The position numbers and the translations under genes are program-made. Positions 35,307 through 44,092 of a stretch of 64,000 bases of DNA are shown here, piece after piece. Below the pieces are notes generated by a model. It was given only the letters and a program-made list of their open reading frames with translations, did not search any database and was not told the origin of the DNA. This stretch comes from Microbacterium excoecariae. Lineage in GTDB: Bacteria > Actinomycetota > Actinomycetes > Actinomycetales > Microbacteriaceae. The stretch is taken from NCBI RefSeq assembly GCF_011326725.1, contig NZ_JAANCO010000001.1, positions 1,711,115-1,775,114 on the forward strand. The letters are read 5' to 3'. Numbering within the stretch: the stretch's first letter is position 1; each line of letters starts with the position of its first letter.

Positions 35307-36416
35307 ATGACGGCGCTCACCATCGGATCCGAGTTCGAGACGCCGGCCCGCGCCGCGCACCTGAACGCCCGGAAGTTCAACCGCCACACGTTCTGGTGCG
35401 GGCAGAGCGGGAGCGGCAAGACCTATGCGCTCGGCGTCGTGCTCGAGCAACTCCTGCTCGAGACCGAGCTGCCGCTTCTGGTCCTCGACCCGAACGCGGA
35501 CTTCGTGCGCATGCAGGAGACGCGTCAGGCGGCGCACCCCGAGTCCGCGGCGCGCATTGCGGCCAGCGACGTCCGCGTATTCCGGTCGGGCCCCGGCGCG
35601 TCCTCGCCTCTGAAGGCGCGATACGTCGACCTGTCCCCCGCCTCGAAGGCCGCCGTCCTGCAGATGGACCCCATCGCGGACGCCGAGGAATACAACGTGC
35701 TCCTCCACAGCGAGGAACGGGCGCTGCAGGACGACACGGCGGAGGTGGTCCGGCGGTATCGCGCAAGCGGCGTGCCCGCCGAGACGCGGCTGGCCAACCG
35801 CATGGAGAACCTCCAGGTGCTCGAATGGGACCTGTGGTCGTACGGCGGCGACTCCGTCGTGGATGTCATCGAGGAGCGGCCGCGCGCCACCGTGCTCGAT
35901 CTCGGCGGCTTCGATCATCCGGCCGAGCCGCAGGTGGCCGCGCTCGCCGTCCTCGAGCGCCTCTGGGCGCGGCGGGCGGAGCGTAAGCCGATCCTCATCG
36001 TCATCGACGAGGCCCACAACCTCTGCCCGCCGAATCCGCGCACCGAAGTCGAGCGCGCGCTCACGCAGCAGCTCGTGCAGATCGCCGCCGAGGGCCGAAA
36101 GTTTGGCCTGTGGCTGTTCCTGTCCACGCAGCGTCCGTCCAAGATCCACCCGAACGTGCTCTCGCAGTGCGACAACCTCGGGCTGATGCGCGTGAACGCG
36201 CCGCGGGATCTCGCGGAGCTCGAGGAGGTCTTCGGGTTCGCGCCGGCCGCCATGATCCGGCAGGCGCAGAACTTCCGCCAGGGCCAGGCGCTGTTCGCCG
36301 GCGGCTTCATCGGAGAGCCGACGATCGTCCAGATGGGCGAGCGGCTCACCGAGGAGGGCGGAGGGGACGTGGACGTTCCCCTCCGCGCCCCGGAGGGTGA
36401 GGGCGTGTCTCCCTAG
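35307..36416 (+). CDS. HerA/DUF87-like P-loop ATPase
   Basis: A 369-residue ATPase of the HerA/FtsK/VirB4 superfamily. Walker A is HTFWCGQSGSGKTYALGV (about residues 27-44), Walker B PILIVIDEAHNLCPP, with the downstream arginine segment LSTQRPSKIHPNVLSQCDN typical of this group. It lacks a DNA-binding or nuclease domain and has no NurA partner nearby. The substrate is unknown; such single ATPases are common in actinobacteria. ATG 35307 follows GGGGA at good spacing. Its stop overlaps the convergent SHOCT gene by four bases. Confidence 0.78.
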   Translation: MTALTIGSEFETPARAAHLNARKFNRHTFWCGQSGSGKTYALGVVLEQLLLETELPLLVLDPNADFVRMQETRQAAHPESAARIAASDVRVFRSGPGASSPLKARYVDLSPASKAAVLQMDPIADAEEYNVLLHSEERALQDDTAEVVRRYRASGVPAETRLANRMENLQVLEWDLWSYGGDSVVDVIEERPRATVLDLGGFDHPAEPQVAALAVLERLWARRAERKPILIVIDEAHNLCPPNPRTEVERALTQQLVQIAAEGRKFGLWLFLSTQRPSKIHPNVLSQCDNLGLMRVNAPRDLAELEEVFGFAPAAMIRQAQNFRQGQALFAGGFIGEPTIVQMGERLTEEGGGDVDVPLRAPEGEGVSP

Positions 36417-36727
36417 CCGACCACCCGCGCCTTGGCGGCGGCGAACTCCTCATCGGTGAGCGCGCCCGCCTCGCGGAGCGCGGCCAACTGCTGGAGCTGG
36501 GCGACGACGTCCCCGGTCGCGGCCGGCGCGGGCGCGGGCGGCGCGGGGGGCGTCGCCCGCGCCTGCGCGCGCGCCGCCTCGAACTGCGCCTGCTCGTGAG
36601 CGGCCGCCACCCCGCGCTGCTGGTGCCGGGCGGCAGCCCCCTGCACGGCCTGGGCCGTCCCGGCGACGACGGCGGTGCGTGCGGCGAGCCCGATGAGTCC
36701 CGGGCGCCCGAATCGACGTAGCGGCAT
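36413..36727 (-). CDS. SHOCT-domain protein
   Basis: A 104-residue protein: a hydrophobic Ala/Gly-rich N-terminus (GLIGLAARTAVVAGTAQAV, about residues 11-29), a Gln/Ala/Pro-rich linker and a C-terminal SHOCT motif (LQQLAALREAGALTDEEFAAAKARVVG). SHOCT is a short oligomerisation module found at the ends of envelope proteins. It is the last gene of the SulP-DUF6325-SHOCT operon, two bases after DUF6325. Confidence 0.8.
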   Translation of the reverse strand: MPLRRFGRPGLIGLAARTAVVAGTAQAVQGAAARHQQRGVAAAHEQAQFEAARAQARATPPAPPAPAPAATGDVVAQLQQLAALREAGALTDEEFAAAKARVVG

Positions 36728-36729
36728 GA

Positions 36730-37161
36730 TCAGTCTTCCTCCTGCTCGAGTGTTTCCATGAGGGCGTTCACGACGGGGGCGGGGATCCGCTCCGTCCGCA
36801 ACAGCTCGCCGTCTGCCTCGCGGAACCGCGTCGCGAGTCCGATCGCGTAGGTGAGCTCGACGACGACGATCGCCGCGGACGCTCCGGGCGCGACGTGCGC
36901 CGCCAGCTCCTCGATGTCCTCGTCGCCCGCGAGTCCCGGTGCGACGATCTCCGCGGCTCCCAGGCCGACCGCGCGCGGATCCACGGCGGGGGCGATCACG
37001 ATGCTGCCGTCGGGATCGCGTGTGATGATCAGGAGATCGAGCACGCGCATCGTGCCCGCGGACACGAGCTCGCCGAGCGCCTCGAAGGAGCGCGCGTCGG
37101 GGACGGCGCCGGGAAATCCCACGAGGTAGACCTCGGCGGGACCATACGAAAACGGGTTCAT
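36730..37161 (-). CDS. DUF6325 (DUF1269-like) protein
   Basis: A 143-residue soluble protein beginning MNPFSYGPAEVYLVGFPG, with ALGELVSAGTMRVLDLLIITRDPDGSI, an acidic middle and AIVVVELTYAIGLATRFREADGELLRTERIPAPVVNAL. Actinobacterial proteins of this type often sit beside SHOCT proteins, as here. The role is unknown. It overlaps the SulP gene by four bases, so the three genes form one operon. Confidence 0.72.
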   Translation of the reverse strand: MNPFSYGPAEVYLVGFPGAVPDARSFEALGELVSAGTMRVLDLLIITRDPDGSIVIAPAVDPRAVGLGAAEIVAPGLAGDEDIEELAAHVAPGASAAIVVVELTYAIGLATRFREADGELLRTERIPAPVVNALMETLEQEED

Positions 37162-38828
37162 GATGCGGGACTCCCCTGCGTGTCGTCCGGGCGGCCGAGC
37201 GACTGGACAGCCGCCCGATTGGTCTCGAAGATGCGACGGCTCCCGACGAGGCCGAGCGCGATCGCGCGCGCATGCGTGTCCTCGGGGAAGCGGCTAAACG
37301 ACACCGCGATGTCGTGGCGCTCCAGCCAGGCGCACAGCCCCGCGAAGCTCTCGGCGGCGGTCACGTCGATGTCGCTGACCGCCTCCATGTCGATCACCAC
37401 ATGCCGCACATCGCCCGCGTCGCGCGCGTCGACGACGCGCCGCACCGCCTCGGCGAACACGTCCGCGTTGGCGAAGAACAGCGGGGCCTGAAGGCGAACG
37501 ACGAGGATTCCCGGGGCCGTGAGCGCCCCCGGCGCCGCGGCCTCGAGGAGCGACGCCGCCGGCGAATCGTCCGCCGCGAGCACGTCGATGGCGGGCCGCG
37601 ACGCGCGGCGCGCGATATTAATGAGCGCCAGCACGAATGCGACGAGGATCCCCGCGATCGATCCCACGAGGAGCGTGGTGACGAAGCATGCACCGGCGAT
37701 CGCGAACTCGAAGCGATCGAGGCGCCAGAGCTGCCGCAACTCGCGGACACCGACGAGCGGGGCCACGGCGATGGCGACGATCGCGCCGATGGCGGGCGAG
37801 GGCACGTCGCGGAGCAGCGCCGTGCCGAACAGCAGCATGAGGAGGGTGCCCGCGGCGAGCACGACGGACGGCAGCTGTGTGCGCGAGCCAGCCTGGTCCA
37901 TCGCCGCGGTGCGGCTCGTCGACGAGCCGACGGCGAAGCTTCCCTGCGCGCCGGACGCGATGTTGGCAATGCCGAACGCGAACAGGTCACGGTTCGGTCG
38001 CACCGCATAACCTCGCTTCGAGGCATACGAACGCGCGACGAGGAGTCCCTCGGCCGTGGTGACCATCGTGAGCGCCATCGCGGAGGGGATGAGGAGGAGC
38101 CATTCGTTCCACGCGAGAACCGGCCACGTGAGACGGGGCGGTCCCGCGGGGATGTCCCCGAGTACCGCGACGCCGCGCTCGTCGAGCGCGAACACGACGA
38201 CGCACGTCGTCGCGACGACCATGACGACCAGCGCCCAGGGCACCGCGCGCCCCAGGCGCTTCCCCAGGAGCAGGACGGCGACCGAGGCGCCGGAGATCGC
38301 GATGGACAGCGGCGATGCGTTGCCGAGGGAGGTCGCGAGCTCCGCGACCTTGTCCACGAACTCGCCGCCCGAGTCGATTCCCACGCCCAGCATCTTCGCC
38401 AGCTGCGAGACGAGGATGTCGACGGCGAGACCCCCCACGAAGCCGACGAGGATGGGCCGGGACAGGAAGTTCGCGAGGAATCCGAGCCGGAACACCGCGA
38501 GAAGAATGAACATCACGCCGCTGAGGATCGCCTGCGCGAGCACCATCGCGGTGAAGCTGTCCGACCCGGCGGCCGCCAGCCCCCCAACCGACGACGCCAC
38601 GAGGGCCGCGGCCGCCGCGTCGGGAGACGCGACTACCTGCCGCGAGGAGGCGAGGAGCGCGTAGAGCACGGTCGGGAGGACGAGCGCGTAGAGGCCCGCC
38701 GTCGCCGGGAGGCCCGCGATCTGCGCGTACCCGATGTTCAGGGGGACCGCGATCGCGAGGAGCGTCACGCCGGACGTCGCCTCGCGCAGGACGTTGTGCC
38801 GGTTCACACCGGCGAGAGTGATCCGCAT
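37158..38828 (-). CDS. SulP-family inorganic anion transporter with STAS domain
   Basis: A 556-residue SLC26/SulP protein, likely for sulfate, bicarbonate or another anion. About 11-14 membrane segments occupy residues 15-420, with ATSGVTLLAIAVPLNIGYAQIAGLPATAGLYA and FGIANIASGAQGSFAVGSSTSRTAAMDQAGSRTQLPSVV typical of the transport core. A C-terminal STAS domain (LVVRLQAPLFFANADVF, VVIDMEAVSDIDVTAAESFAGL) follows. The start at ATG 38828 has a strong AGGAGG site. A palindromic operator lies 76 bases upstream. The sequence does not settle the substrate; sulfate fits the nearby alkylsulfatase. Confidence 0.88.
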   Translation of the reverse strand: MRITLAGVNRHNVLREATSGVTLLAIAVPLNIGYAQIAGLPATAGLYALVLPTVLYALLASSRQVVASPDAAAAALVASSVGGLAAAGSDSFTAMVLAQAILSGVMFILLAVFRLGFLANFLSRPILVGFVGGLAVDILVSQLAKMLGVGIDSGGEFVDKVAELATSLGNASPLSIAISGASVAVLLLGKRLGRAVPWALVVMVVATTCVVVFALDERGVAVLGDIPAGPPRLTWPVLAWNEWLLLIPSAMALTMVTTAEGLLVARSYASKRGYAVRPNRDLFAFGIANIASGAQGSFAVGSSTSRTAAMDQAGSRTQLPSVVLAAGTLLMLLFGTALLRDVPSPAIGAIVAIAVAPLVGVRELRQLWRLDRFEFAIAGACFVTTLLVGSIAGILVAFVLALINIARRASRPAIDVLAADDSPAASLLEAAAPGALTAPGILVVRLQAPLFFANADVFAEAVRRVVDARDAGDVRHVVIDMEAVSDIDVTAAESFAGLCAWLERHDIAVSFSRFPEDTHARAIALGLVGSRRIFETNRAAVQSLGRPDDTQGSPAS

Positions 38829-38903
38829 GCGGCCTCCCTCCTTGTCGCACTCTGGGGCCGTGGCGGTCGAGCTTCGCAGGGTGCGTCGGGCTTCGCGGGG
38901 CAC

Positions 38904-38924
38904 GCTCACCCACCCGGGGTGAGC
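38904..38924. promoter_or_regulatory. Palindromic operator site 1 (SulP side)
   Basis: GCTCACCC, spacer ACCCG, GGGTGAGC: a perfect 8-5-8 inverted repeat in the divergent gap between the SulP operon and the SHOCT gene, 76 bases upstream of the SulP start. Confidence 0.6.
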
Positions 38925-38956
38925 CCGCGCCCGCGTGGCGTCGCCCGCGCGCGCGG

Positions 38957-38977
38957 GATCGCCCGCGGCGGGTGAGC
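38957..38977. promoter_or_regulatory. Palindromic operator site 2 (SHOCT side)
   Basis: GATCGCCC, spacer GCGGC, GGGTGAGC: the right arm is identical to site 1 and the left arm matches six of eight positions. It lies 68 bases upstream of the SHOCT gene start; its centre is 53 bases from that of site 1, about five helical turns. Confidence 0.5.
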
Positions 38978-39044
38978 GTGGTCGCCCCCGCCTCGCCCGC
39001 TCGTGCGATCATCGGCGGGAGCTACGACCCTCTCAAGAAATGGA

Positions 39045-39437
39045 ATGGCTATGTCTCTGTGGGAAAGCTTCTGGATGATTCTCGGCTGGTTCTTCTGGGC
39101 CTTCGTGTTCGTCGCGTACCTGATGGCTCTGTTCAGCATCATCACCGACGTCTTCCGCGACCGCGAACTGGGCGGGTGGGGCAAGGCGGTGTGGCTGCTC
39201 TTCCTCGTCTTCCTGCCGTTCCTCACCGCGCTCGTGTACCTCATCGCCCGCGGTAAGGGCATGAGCGAGCGCGCACACGAAGCGGCGGGCCGCCAGCGCG
39301 ACGCGACCGAGAGCTACATCAAGTCGGTGGCCGCTGCGAGCCCAAGCGACGAGATCGCGAAGGCGGCGCAGCTGCGCGACGCGGGCACGATCACGCCAGC
39401 CGAGTTCGACGCCATCAAGGCGCGGGCCCTGGCCTGA
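39045..39437 (+). CDS. Membrane protein with PLDc-N-like segments and SHOCT domain
   Basis: A 130-residue protein (start ATG 39045, or 39051). Two membrane segments (about residues 8-30 and 43-65) carry the pattern FVAYLMALFSIITDVFRDRELGGWGKAVWLLFLVFLPFLTALVYLIARGKGM, common in actinobacterial SHOCT proteins. The C-terminus is a SHOCT motif (IAKAAQLRDAGTITPAEFDAIKARALA) like the one in the protein at 36413-36727. It probably oligomerises at the membrane. No good ribosome binding site is seen. Confidence 0.82.
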   Translation: MAMSLWESFWMILGWFFWAFVFVAYLMALFSIITDVFRDRELGGWGKAVWLLFLVFLPFLTALVYLIARGKGMSERAHEAAGRQRDATESYIKSVAAASPSDEIAKAAQLRDAGTITPAEFDAIKARALA

Positions 39438-39465
39438 GAAACCCCTCGCGTCGCGGGGTCGGGCG

Positions 39466-42018
39466 TCACAGCACGCTGCGCACGGCCTCGCGACGCGACG
39501 AAACGCCGAGCTTGCGGTAGATCGAGCGCTGGTGGGTCTTGACCGTGTTGACGGACAGACCCAGCGAGGTCGCGATCTCGGCGAGAGACTGCGCAGTCTG
39601 CAGGTGTCGGAAGACGTCTCGCTCGCGATCCGACAGCGCGTCGGCCGCGGCGCTCCGGCCGGCGGCCGCCGCGATGGCGCGCCCGATGACCGCCTCGAAG
39701 CGGGTGCCGCGATGCACCTGCTCCTCGAGCACTCTCCGGATCCCCACCTCGCGCGAGCTGGCGAAGAGGAACAGCTCCTCGCGATCGACGATCGCCATCG
39801 CCGCCTCGCACACGTCGTACGCTCCCGCCTGGTCCCCGCGCTCTCGACGCAGCACGGCCGCGGTGAGCAGGGTGGCCGCGCGCACGAACGACACGCCCTC
39901 GAACCCGCGCAGGCCCCGCAACGCGGCGAGGGCCTCAGCACTCGCTCCCGCCCGGCGAAGAATGCCGGCCATAGCGACCGTCAGTCCGGCGTGCGGCGTG
40001 TGGGCAATCACGGATCGCGCCAGCGCCACCGCCCGGGCAGGATTGCCGCTCGATTCCTCGAGCAACGCGATCGCCGATTCGCGGAAGCTCCGCCACTCGA
40101 CGCCCTGCAGGGTCTCGGACGGAATCTGCTGCGCCGCAACGGTGGCCCGCCGGAGCCGCCCCACTTCCCCGCTCTCGGACGCGGCATACGCCAGGAGGAC
40201 GAGCGCGAGGTGCCGCGACGTGCTGCGCTCCGTCGCCTTGTCTATGAGGATCTCGCACGCGGAGATCGCGGCGTCGACGTCCGCGCGCCAGTAGGAGGTG
40301 AGGGCGTGCACCGCCAGCTGCAGCTCGCCCCCCGCCGTCAGAGTGCGCGGATCCGAGGGCATCGGCGGGAGCGACGCGAGGGAACCGGCCGCCGCCGCGA
40401 AGTCGCCGGCCGCGGCCTGCGCGAGCGCGAGCTGAGCCATTGCCCGGCGCGGCGCATCGGATCCGGGGACGGCGGCGAGCGCGCGCGCGGCCGCCGCCGC
40501 GTATTCGACCGCGAGGGTGGGCTCGGCGGCGCGCCGCAGCTCCGCGCCCGCGAGGAGGAGGTGGAGGCCCGCCCGGCGCCGCCCGCCTTCCTGCTCCCCC
40601 GCGGCGTCGGCGCGGAGGCGCGCGGAGGCCGCGCTGACGGTGCGCGCGTCGTCGGAGACCAGGAGCCGCGCGATGTCGGGAACACGGGGGGCGTCCGCGG
40701 GCGGGGCGCCATTCGCGGCGCGGAGCGCGGACTCCGCGCGGGCGAGCGTGTCGCGGGAGATATGCGACGCGCCGAGCGCCGTCTCTGCGCAAGCAAGGAT
40801 AAACAGCAGCGCCGGGTCACGGGGCGTCAAGCGCAACAGGTCGAGCGACATCGCCTCGAGCGTCGAGCACTCGCCAGCGATCGCGAGATCGACCCACGAC
40901 TCGAGAAGTGTGGCGCGCGCGAGGGGGACGTCCCCCGCGCGAAGCGCGTGGACGAGGGCGGCGCGCGGGTCGACGTCACGGAGGAAGCGGGCGGCGCGGG
41001 CGTGACAGGCGCGATCGCGGTCTACGTCGCGTGCGCGGATACTCGCGCAGGTCCGGGCGAACGCGGCGTGCCAGTGGTACGCGGGCCCGGCCGCGCCGGC
41101 GTACCGGTCCAGGAATAGCCCCAACCGCACGCATTCCTCAAGGAGCTCGGCAGCGTCGCGCCGCCCCGAGATCGCGCTCGCCAGCTCGGCGGTCACGCGC
41201 GAGCAGACCGATACGTCGCACACGAAGTCCGCGAGCCCGGCGGGGAGCGCCCCGAGCACGTGCTCGCGCACATAATCCACGAGGACAGCGGCGCCCGACG
41301 CGGAACGCGGCTCCGCGGGAGCACCGGCCATCGTCACCATGCGCGCGGCGATCGGCCATCCGCCCGTGTCCTCGATGACCTGCGCGGCCGAGATCGCGGC
41401 ACCGGCGGGTTCGAGTTGAGAAACCTCGTCGACGGTGAATGCCAGCGCGTCGGCGCCGATGAACATCTCCGGAGCGAGGAGCCGCTCGCGCGACAGCGTG
41501 ACATCGAGGAGCGTCGTGCCGATGAGAACGGTGCGCAGCCTCGCCGGAGGCGTATCGATCAGCAGCCCGAGGAGGCCCGTACGCCACGTCTCCCCCGCGC
41601 GGTGCGCGTCGTCCACGACGAGGACGAGGTCGACGCCGTGCGCGTCCACGCTCGCGCAGATCTCCGCGTGCACCTCCGCGGCGTCGCGATCGGCGTCGAT
41701 CGGAGGGAAGGACACCCCCGCGCGGTCGTACGCCACGTCGAGCGCCTGGACGAGGCCGCGCTGGAGGTGGGCGGGGGTGTGGTCCAGCGGGCCGAGAAGG
41801 AGCCAGGCGACCCCGTCGCGCCCGCCCGCCCACTCCGCAACGACAGTCGTCTTCCCAAAGCCGCTCGGCGCGCCGAGGATGCACAGACCGCCCGCGTTCA
41901 GGTTGTGGTCGATCGCCGCGCGGAGACGCGGCCTCGACACAGTGCCGCTTGCAGCGCTTGGTGGTCGGAACCGTGCCGCCGCTACCGCGGCCGTGTGGCG
42001 GCCCGGGGTACGCCTCAT
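39466..42018 (-). CDS. Large MalT-type LuxR-family transcriptional regulator
   Basis: An 850-residue signal-transduction ATPase with numerous domains. N-terminal Walker A CILGAPSGFGKTTVVAEWA (about residues 47-65) and Walker B LVLVVDDAHR are followed by a long TPR-like helical region and a C-terminal LuxR helix-turn-helix (LSDRERDVFRHLQTAQSLAEIATSLGLSVNTVKTHQRSIYRKLGVSSRREAV). Such proteins switch on with ATP and an inducer. It diverges from the alkylsulfatase. Start ATG 42018 lies six bases after a TATGTT -10, so the mRNA is probably leaderless; a palindromic operator covers its -35. Confidence 0.88.
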   Translation of the reverse strand: MRRTPGRHTAAVAAARFRPPSAASGTVSRPRLRAAIDHNLNAGGLCILGAPSGFGKTTVVAEWAGGRDGVAWLLLGPLDHTPAHLQRGLVQALDVAYDRAGVSFPPIDADRDAAEVHAEICASVDAHGVDLVLVVDDAHRAGETWRTGLLGLLIDTPPARLRTVLIGTTLLDVTLSRERLLAPEMFIGADALAFTVDEVSQLEPAGAAISAAQVIEDTGGWPIAARMVTMAGAPAEPRSASGAAVLVDYVREHVLGALPAGLADFVCDVSVCSRVTAELASAISGRRDAAELLEECVRLGLFLDRYAGAAGPAYHWHAAFARTCASIRARDVDRDRACHARAARFLRDVDPRAALVHALRAGDVPLARATLLESWVDLAIAGECSTLEAMSLDLLRLTPRDPALLFILACAETALGASHISRDTLARAESALRAANGAPPADAPRVPDIARLLVSDDARTVSAASARLRADAAGEQEGGRRRAGLHLLLAGAELRRAAEPTLAVEYAAAAARALAAVPGSDAPRRAMAQLALAQAAAGDFAAAAGSLASLPPMPSDPRTLTAGGELQLAVHALTSYWRADVDAAISACEILIDKATERSTSRHLALVLLAYAASESGEVGRLRRATVAAQQIPSETLQGVEWRSFRESAIALLEESSGNPARAVALARSVIAHTPHAGLTVAMAGILRRAGASAEALAALRGLRGFEGVSFVRAATLLTAAVLRRERGDQAGAYDVCEAAMAIVDREELFLFASSREVGIRRVLEEQVHRGTRFEAVIGRAIAAAAGRSAAADALSDRERDVFRHLQTAQSLAEIATSLGLSVNTVKTHQRSIYRKLGVSSRREAVRSVL

Positions 42019-42024
42019 GAAAGG

Positions 42025-42054
42025 AACATATCGCCATTCCCACCTCACCCTCAA
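42025..42054 (-). promoter_or_regulatory. Promoter of the LuxR-type regulator gene
   Basis: -35 TTGAGG (42049-42054), 18-base spacer, -10 TATGTT (42025-42030), then six bases to ATG 42018 on the minus strand: a complete leaderless promoter. Confidence 0.6.
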
Positions 42055-42063
42055 GGGATGAGC
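42043..42063. promoter_or_regulatory. Palindromic operator site 3 (regulator/alkylsulfatase gap)
   Basis: CCTCACCC, spacer TCAAG, GGATGAGC: each arm differs by one base from the perfect site. It overlaps the -35 of the regulator promoter and is 75 bases upstream of the alkylsulfatase start at 42138. Confidence 0.55.
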
Positions 42064-42137
42064 GGGGGAACCGCCGCCGCGCGCCGCGCGCGATCGTAGG
42101 GAGGCGAATGTTTCGCACAACGAACGGGAGTCACACC

Positions 42138-44006
42138 ATGGAAGCTCAGCCCGCATCGGCCAAAATTCGCGCGCAGCAGGAGGAGGCCCGGCGCACGTTG
42201 CCGTTCTCCGATGAGCGAGATTTCGTCAACGCGCGACGCGGGCTCGTTGTGAGCGCCGACGACGCGACGATCCTGAACGCCCAGGGCGCCCCCGTCTGGG
42301 ACGCGGGGAGCTACAGCTTCCTCCGGGACGAGGCGCCGGACACCGTTCACCCGAGCCTCTGGCGCCAGTCGCAGCTCGTCGCGATGGCGGGGCTCTTCGA
42401 GGTCGTCGAGGGCATCTACCAGGTCCGCGGCTTCGACCTGGCGAACATGACGATCGTCGAGGGTGACACCGGGGTGATCGTGATCGACCCGCTCATCTCG
42501 GCCGAGGCGGCGGCCGCGGCGCTCGCGCTCTACGCGGAGCATCGCGGTGAGCGCCCCGTGCGCGCCGTCGTCCACACGCACAGCCACATCGATCACTTCG
42601 GCGGAATCTTCGGGATCACCACCCAGGCGGCCGTGGACGCCGGCGAGGTCGACGTGGTCGCGCCGGAGGGGTTCCTCGAGCACGCGGTATCGGAGAACGT
42701 CTACGCGGGCACGGCCATGGGCCGGCGCGCGGGGTACATGTACGGCGCGGCGCTCGATCGCGGTCCGCGCGGCCAGGTCGGCGCGGGGCTCGGCCAGACG
42801 ACGTCGACGGGCGCGGCGGGCCTGATCCGCCCGACGACGCTGATCTCCGAGACGGGCGAGACCCTCACGATCGACGGCGTGGAGATTGAGTTCCAGATGG
42901 CGCCCGGCACCGAGGCGCCCGCCGAGATGCACTTCTACTTCCCGCGCTTCCGGGCGCTGTGCATGGCCGAGAACGCGACGCACACCCTCCACAACCTCCT
43001 CACCCTGCGGGGTGCCGAGGTTCGCGACCCGCGCGGCTGGTCGCACTACCTCACCGAGGCGATCGAGATCTTCGGCGACCGCACGGACGTCGTGTTCGCC
43101 TCGCATCACTGGCCGACCTGGGGCGCCGAGGAGATCGTCGCGTTCCTTTCGCTGCAGCGCGACCTCTACGCCTACCTCCACGACCAGACCCTTCGCCTCA
43201 TCAACCGCGGCATGACGGCCGCCGAGGCGGCGGAATCGTTTGTCCTGCCCCCGGCGCTCGAGAACGCCTGGCACGCGCGCGGCTATTACGGATCCGTCAA
43301 TCACAACGTCAAGGCGATCGTCCAGCGCTATCTCGGCTGGTTCGACGGGAACCCGGCGCGGCTGTGGCCGCACCCGCCCGCAGCGCTCGCGACGCGGTAC
43401 GTCGACGCGCTCGGCGGCCTCGACCGCACGGTCGAGCTCGCCCAGGCCGCGTTCGACGGGGGCGACTACCGCTGGGCCGCGACGCTCCTCGACCACGTCG
43501 TGTTCGTCGACGAGCACCACGCGGCCGGACGCGCCCAGTACGCCGACACCCTCGAGCAGCTCGGATACGGATCCGAGAACGGCACCTGGCGAAACTTCTT
43601 CCTCTCGGGAGCGGCCGAGCTGCGCGGCGAGATCTTCGGCACGCCGACGAAGACCAACGCCGTCACGATGCTCGCCCAGCTCTCCCCCGAGCAGCTCCTG
43701 GACTCCATCGCGATCCGCATCGACGCACCGCGCGCGTGGCACATGGACGTGACGATGCGCATCACCTTCACGGATCTCGACCGCGCGTTCCGCGTGTCGA
43801 TCCGCCACGGTGTCCTCGTGTACCTCGAGGACGGGCGTGGCGACGCGGAGCTTGAGGTGTCCGTGACCAAGGGACGCTTCCTGGCGCTCGTGGGCGGCGA
43901 CGTGGATTCGGAGGGGCTTGACGTCGTCGGCGACGCCTCCGTCCTTCGCGAGCTGGTGAGCGTCCTGGACCCGGGCGACGACGCCTTCGCGATCGTGACG
44001 CCGTAA
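42138..44006 (+). CDS. SdsA1-type alkylsulfatase (metallo-beta-lactamase fold)
   Basis: Hydrolyses alkyl sulfate esters such as dodecyl sulfate to alcohol and sulfate. The 622-residue protein has an N-terminal linker, a metallo-beta-lactamase domain with THSHIDHFGG (metal ligands at about residues 148-153), MAENATHTLHNLLTLRG and FASHHWPTWG, an alpha-helical dimerisation domain (RYLGWFDGNPARLWPHPP) and a C-terminal SCP2-like domain. There is no signal peptide, so it probably acts in the cytoplasm. ATG 42138 has GGGAG at good spacing; ATG 42108 is an alternative. It diverges from the LuxR-type regulator. Confidence 0.9.
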   Translation: MEAQPASAKIRAQQEEARRTLPFSDERDFVNARRGLVVSADDATILNAQGAPVWDAGSYSFLRDEAPDTVHPSLWRQSQLVAMAGLFEVVEGIYQVRGFDLANMTIVEGDTGVIVIDPLISAEAAAAALALYAEHRGERPVRAVVHTHSHIDHFGGIFGITTQAAVDAGEVDVVAPEGFLEHAVSENVYAGTAMGRRAGYMYGAALDRGPRGQVGAGLGQTTSTGAAGLIRPTTLISETGETLTIDGVEIEFQMAPGTEAPAEMHFYFPRFRALCMAENATHTLHNLLTLRGAEVRDPRGWSHYLTEAIEIFGDRTDVVFASHHWPTWGAEEIVAFLSLQRDLYAYLHDQTLRLINRGMTAAEAAESFVLPPALENAWHARGYYGSVNHNVKAIVQRYLGWFDGNPARLWPHPPAALATRYVDALGGLDRTVELAQAAFDGGDYRWAATLLDHVVFVDEHHAAGRAQYADTLEQLGYGSENGTWRNFFLSGAAELRGEIFGTPTKTNAVTMLAQLSPEQLLDSIAIRIDAPRAWHMDVTMRITFTDLDRAFRVSIRHGVLVYLEDGRGDAELEVSVTKGRFLALVGGDVDSEGLDVVGDASVLRELVSVLDPGDDAFAIVTP

Positions 44007-44019
44007 CGCGGCGACGTGA

Positions 44020-44066
44020 CAAAAGGGGGGCCGGCCCGCGAACATCCGCGGACCGGCCTCCCTTTG
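44020..44066. terminator. Bidirectional terminator between the alkylsulfatase and the membrane-protein gene
   Basis: A hairpin with arms GGCCGG(C)CCGCG / CGCGG(A)CCGGCC, flanked by CAAAAGG on the left and CCTTTG on the right, so it has an A/T-tract on both sides for two convergent genes. A second GC-rich inverted repeat follows at about 44072-44086. Confidence 0.7.
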
Positions 44067-44092
44067 TCTCGGCCCGCCGGGCCGGCCCAGCC

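Noticed and set aside
35307..36416. The HerA-like ATPase as part of a phage-defence system
   Set aside because: No nuclease, NurA, SIR2, DUF4297 or other partner gene is adjacent; the neighbours are tRNA genes and a convergent transporter operon.
38904..38924. The GCTCACCC palindromes as transcription terminators
   Set aside because: All copies lie between divergent genes, where no transcript needs to end, and none is followed by a T-run.
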